Shown piece by piece: positions 5,211 to 5,775 of a stretch of 5,775 nucleotides of DNA (position 1 is its first letter; every line of letters starts with the position of its first letter). Below the pieces are notes generated by a model. It did not search any database and was not told the origin of the DNA. It saw only the letters and a program-made list of their open reading frames with translations. Location: the NCBI GenBank assembly GCA_028687155.1, contig JAQUAR010000120.1:1-5775 (forward strand). Reading direction: 5' to 3'. The DNA is from Methylacidiphilaceae bacterium. GTDB lineage: Bacteria; Verrucomicrobiota; Verrucomicrobiia; Methylacidiphilales; Methylacidiphilaceae. The translations under genes were made by a program, and so were the position numbers.

Positions 5211-5775
5211 ATGAGCGTTCCGGCGGAGCCCGCCTCCTTTCTCAAGCGCCACATCGGGCCGAACCCCCTCGAAGAGGAGGAGATGCTGCACATGCTCGGC
5301 TTTCCCTCGACTGAGGCCTTGACCGACGCGATCATCCCGCGGGCTGTCCGTTCCCTCGCGCCATTGCAGCTTCCGGAAGCCCTCTCGGAATCCGACGCCC
5401 TGGCGGCTCTGCGGAATCTCGCCCAGAAAAACCGCATCTTCCGCTCCTATCTGGGAATGGGCTATTCCGCCTCGATCACTCCCGCCGTGATCCGAAGGAA
5501 CGTCTTGGAGAACCCCGACTGGTACACGCCCTATACCCCCTACCAAGCGGAGATTAGCCAGGGGCGGCTGGAAGCGCTTCTGACCTTTCAGACACTCGTC
5601 GCCGACCTCACGGGAATGGAGGTTGCCAATGCGTCTCTACTCGACGCCGATACGGCTGCGGGCGAAGCCATGGCCATGTGCGCTCGCGTCAGCGCCATCC
5701 CGGAATCGAAGCGCTTCCTCGTCTCTTCGCTCTGTCATCCGCAAACGGTTGCGGTCGTGCAGACCCACGCGGATC
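5211..5775 (+). CDS. gcvP: Glycine cleavage system P protein (glycine decarboxylase), N-terminal part
   Basis: GcvP is the pyridoxal-phosphate enzyme that decarboxylates glycine and loads the aminomethyl remainder onto lipoyl-GcvH. Only the first 188 residues are in the window; the one-chain form has about 950, so the PLP lysine in the C-terminal half is not visible. Landmarks: FLKRHIGP (10-17), EEEEMLHMLG (21-30), RSYLGMGYSASITPAVI (78-94), NPDWYTPYTPYQAEISQGRL (101-120), LLTFQTLVADLTGMEVANAS (123-142), LLDADTAAGEAMAM (143-156) and CHPQTV (175-180). The RHIGP opening and NASLLD wording resemble the one-chain bacterial/mitochondrial type more than the split GcvPA subunit, which usually reads NASMYDG at this point. 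It is the third gene of the operon, with a 51-bp gap after gcvH if ATG 5211 is used. The family is certain; the one-chain form is inferred. Confidence 0.96.
   Translation, partial: MSVPAEPASFLKRHIGPNPLEEEEMLHMLGFPSTEALTDAIIPRAVRSLAPLQLPEALSESDALAALRNLAQKNRIFRSYLGMGYSASITPAVIRRNVLENPDWYTPYTPYQAEISQGRLEALLTFQTLVADLTGMEVANASLLDADTAAGEAMAMCARVSAIPESKRFLVSSLCHPQTVAVVQTHAD

Noticed and set aside
4743..5546. Minus-strand frame of 267 codons opposite gcvH and gcvP
   Set aside because: It runs antisense across two certain glycine-cleavage genes and has Gly-rich low-complexity content, so it is a shadow.

Overview
The window is a GC-rich, gene-dense bacterial chromosome segment with six protein-coding genes and no sign of insertion sequences, phage, CRISPR or RNA genes. 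The sequence alone does not fix the organism. A P3A-type proton-pumping ATPase, common in acid-tolerant bacteria and archaea, together with a T-H-P glycine-cleavage operon carrying a one-polypeptide type P-protein, fits a Gram-negative-like bacterium, possibly an acidophile. A Verrucomicrobia-like source (for example the acidophilic methanotrophs) is only a guess.

Layout: (1) Positions 1737 down to 1, minus strand, hold the first 579 residues of a plasma-membrane H+-ATPase. It is cut by the window edge just after the TGDGVND hinge motif. (2) A 142-bp divergent spacer (1738-1879) separates it from phoU, plus strand (1880-2560), a stand-alone two-repeat PhoU with no pst genes in view. (3) phoU converges, across 33 bp holding a weak hairpin, on a minus-strand pair read 3491 to 2868 and then 2863 to 2594. 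The first gene encodes a coiled-coil protein with a C-terminal membrane anchor. The second, 4 bp downstream, encodes an 89-residue single-span membrane protein. I do not recognise either one. (4) A 154-bp divergent spacer (3492-3645) leads to the plus-strand operon gcvT (3646-4764), gcvH (4761-5159, ATGA overlap) and gcvP (from 5211, cut by the window end).

How they work together: GcvT, GcvH and GcvP are three of the four glycine cleavage system proteins. P decarboxylates glycine onto the lipoyl arm of H, and T releases ammonia and passes the methylene group to tetrahydrofolate. The fourth protein (L, dihydrolipoamide dehydrogenase) is not in view. The ATPase would export protons at the membrane and PhoU would modulate phosphate uptake or signalling. 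Their divergent arrangement is suggestive but unproven. The least explained parts are the coiled-coil/small membrane protein pair, a perfect 11-bp-stem hairpin inside gcvT, and a 13-nt palindrome overlapping a TTGACA hexamer just before gcvT.
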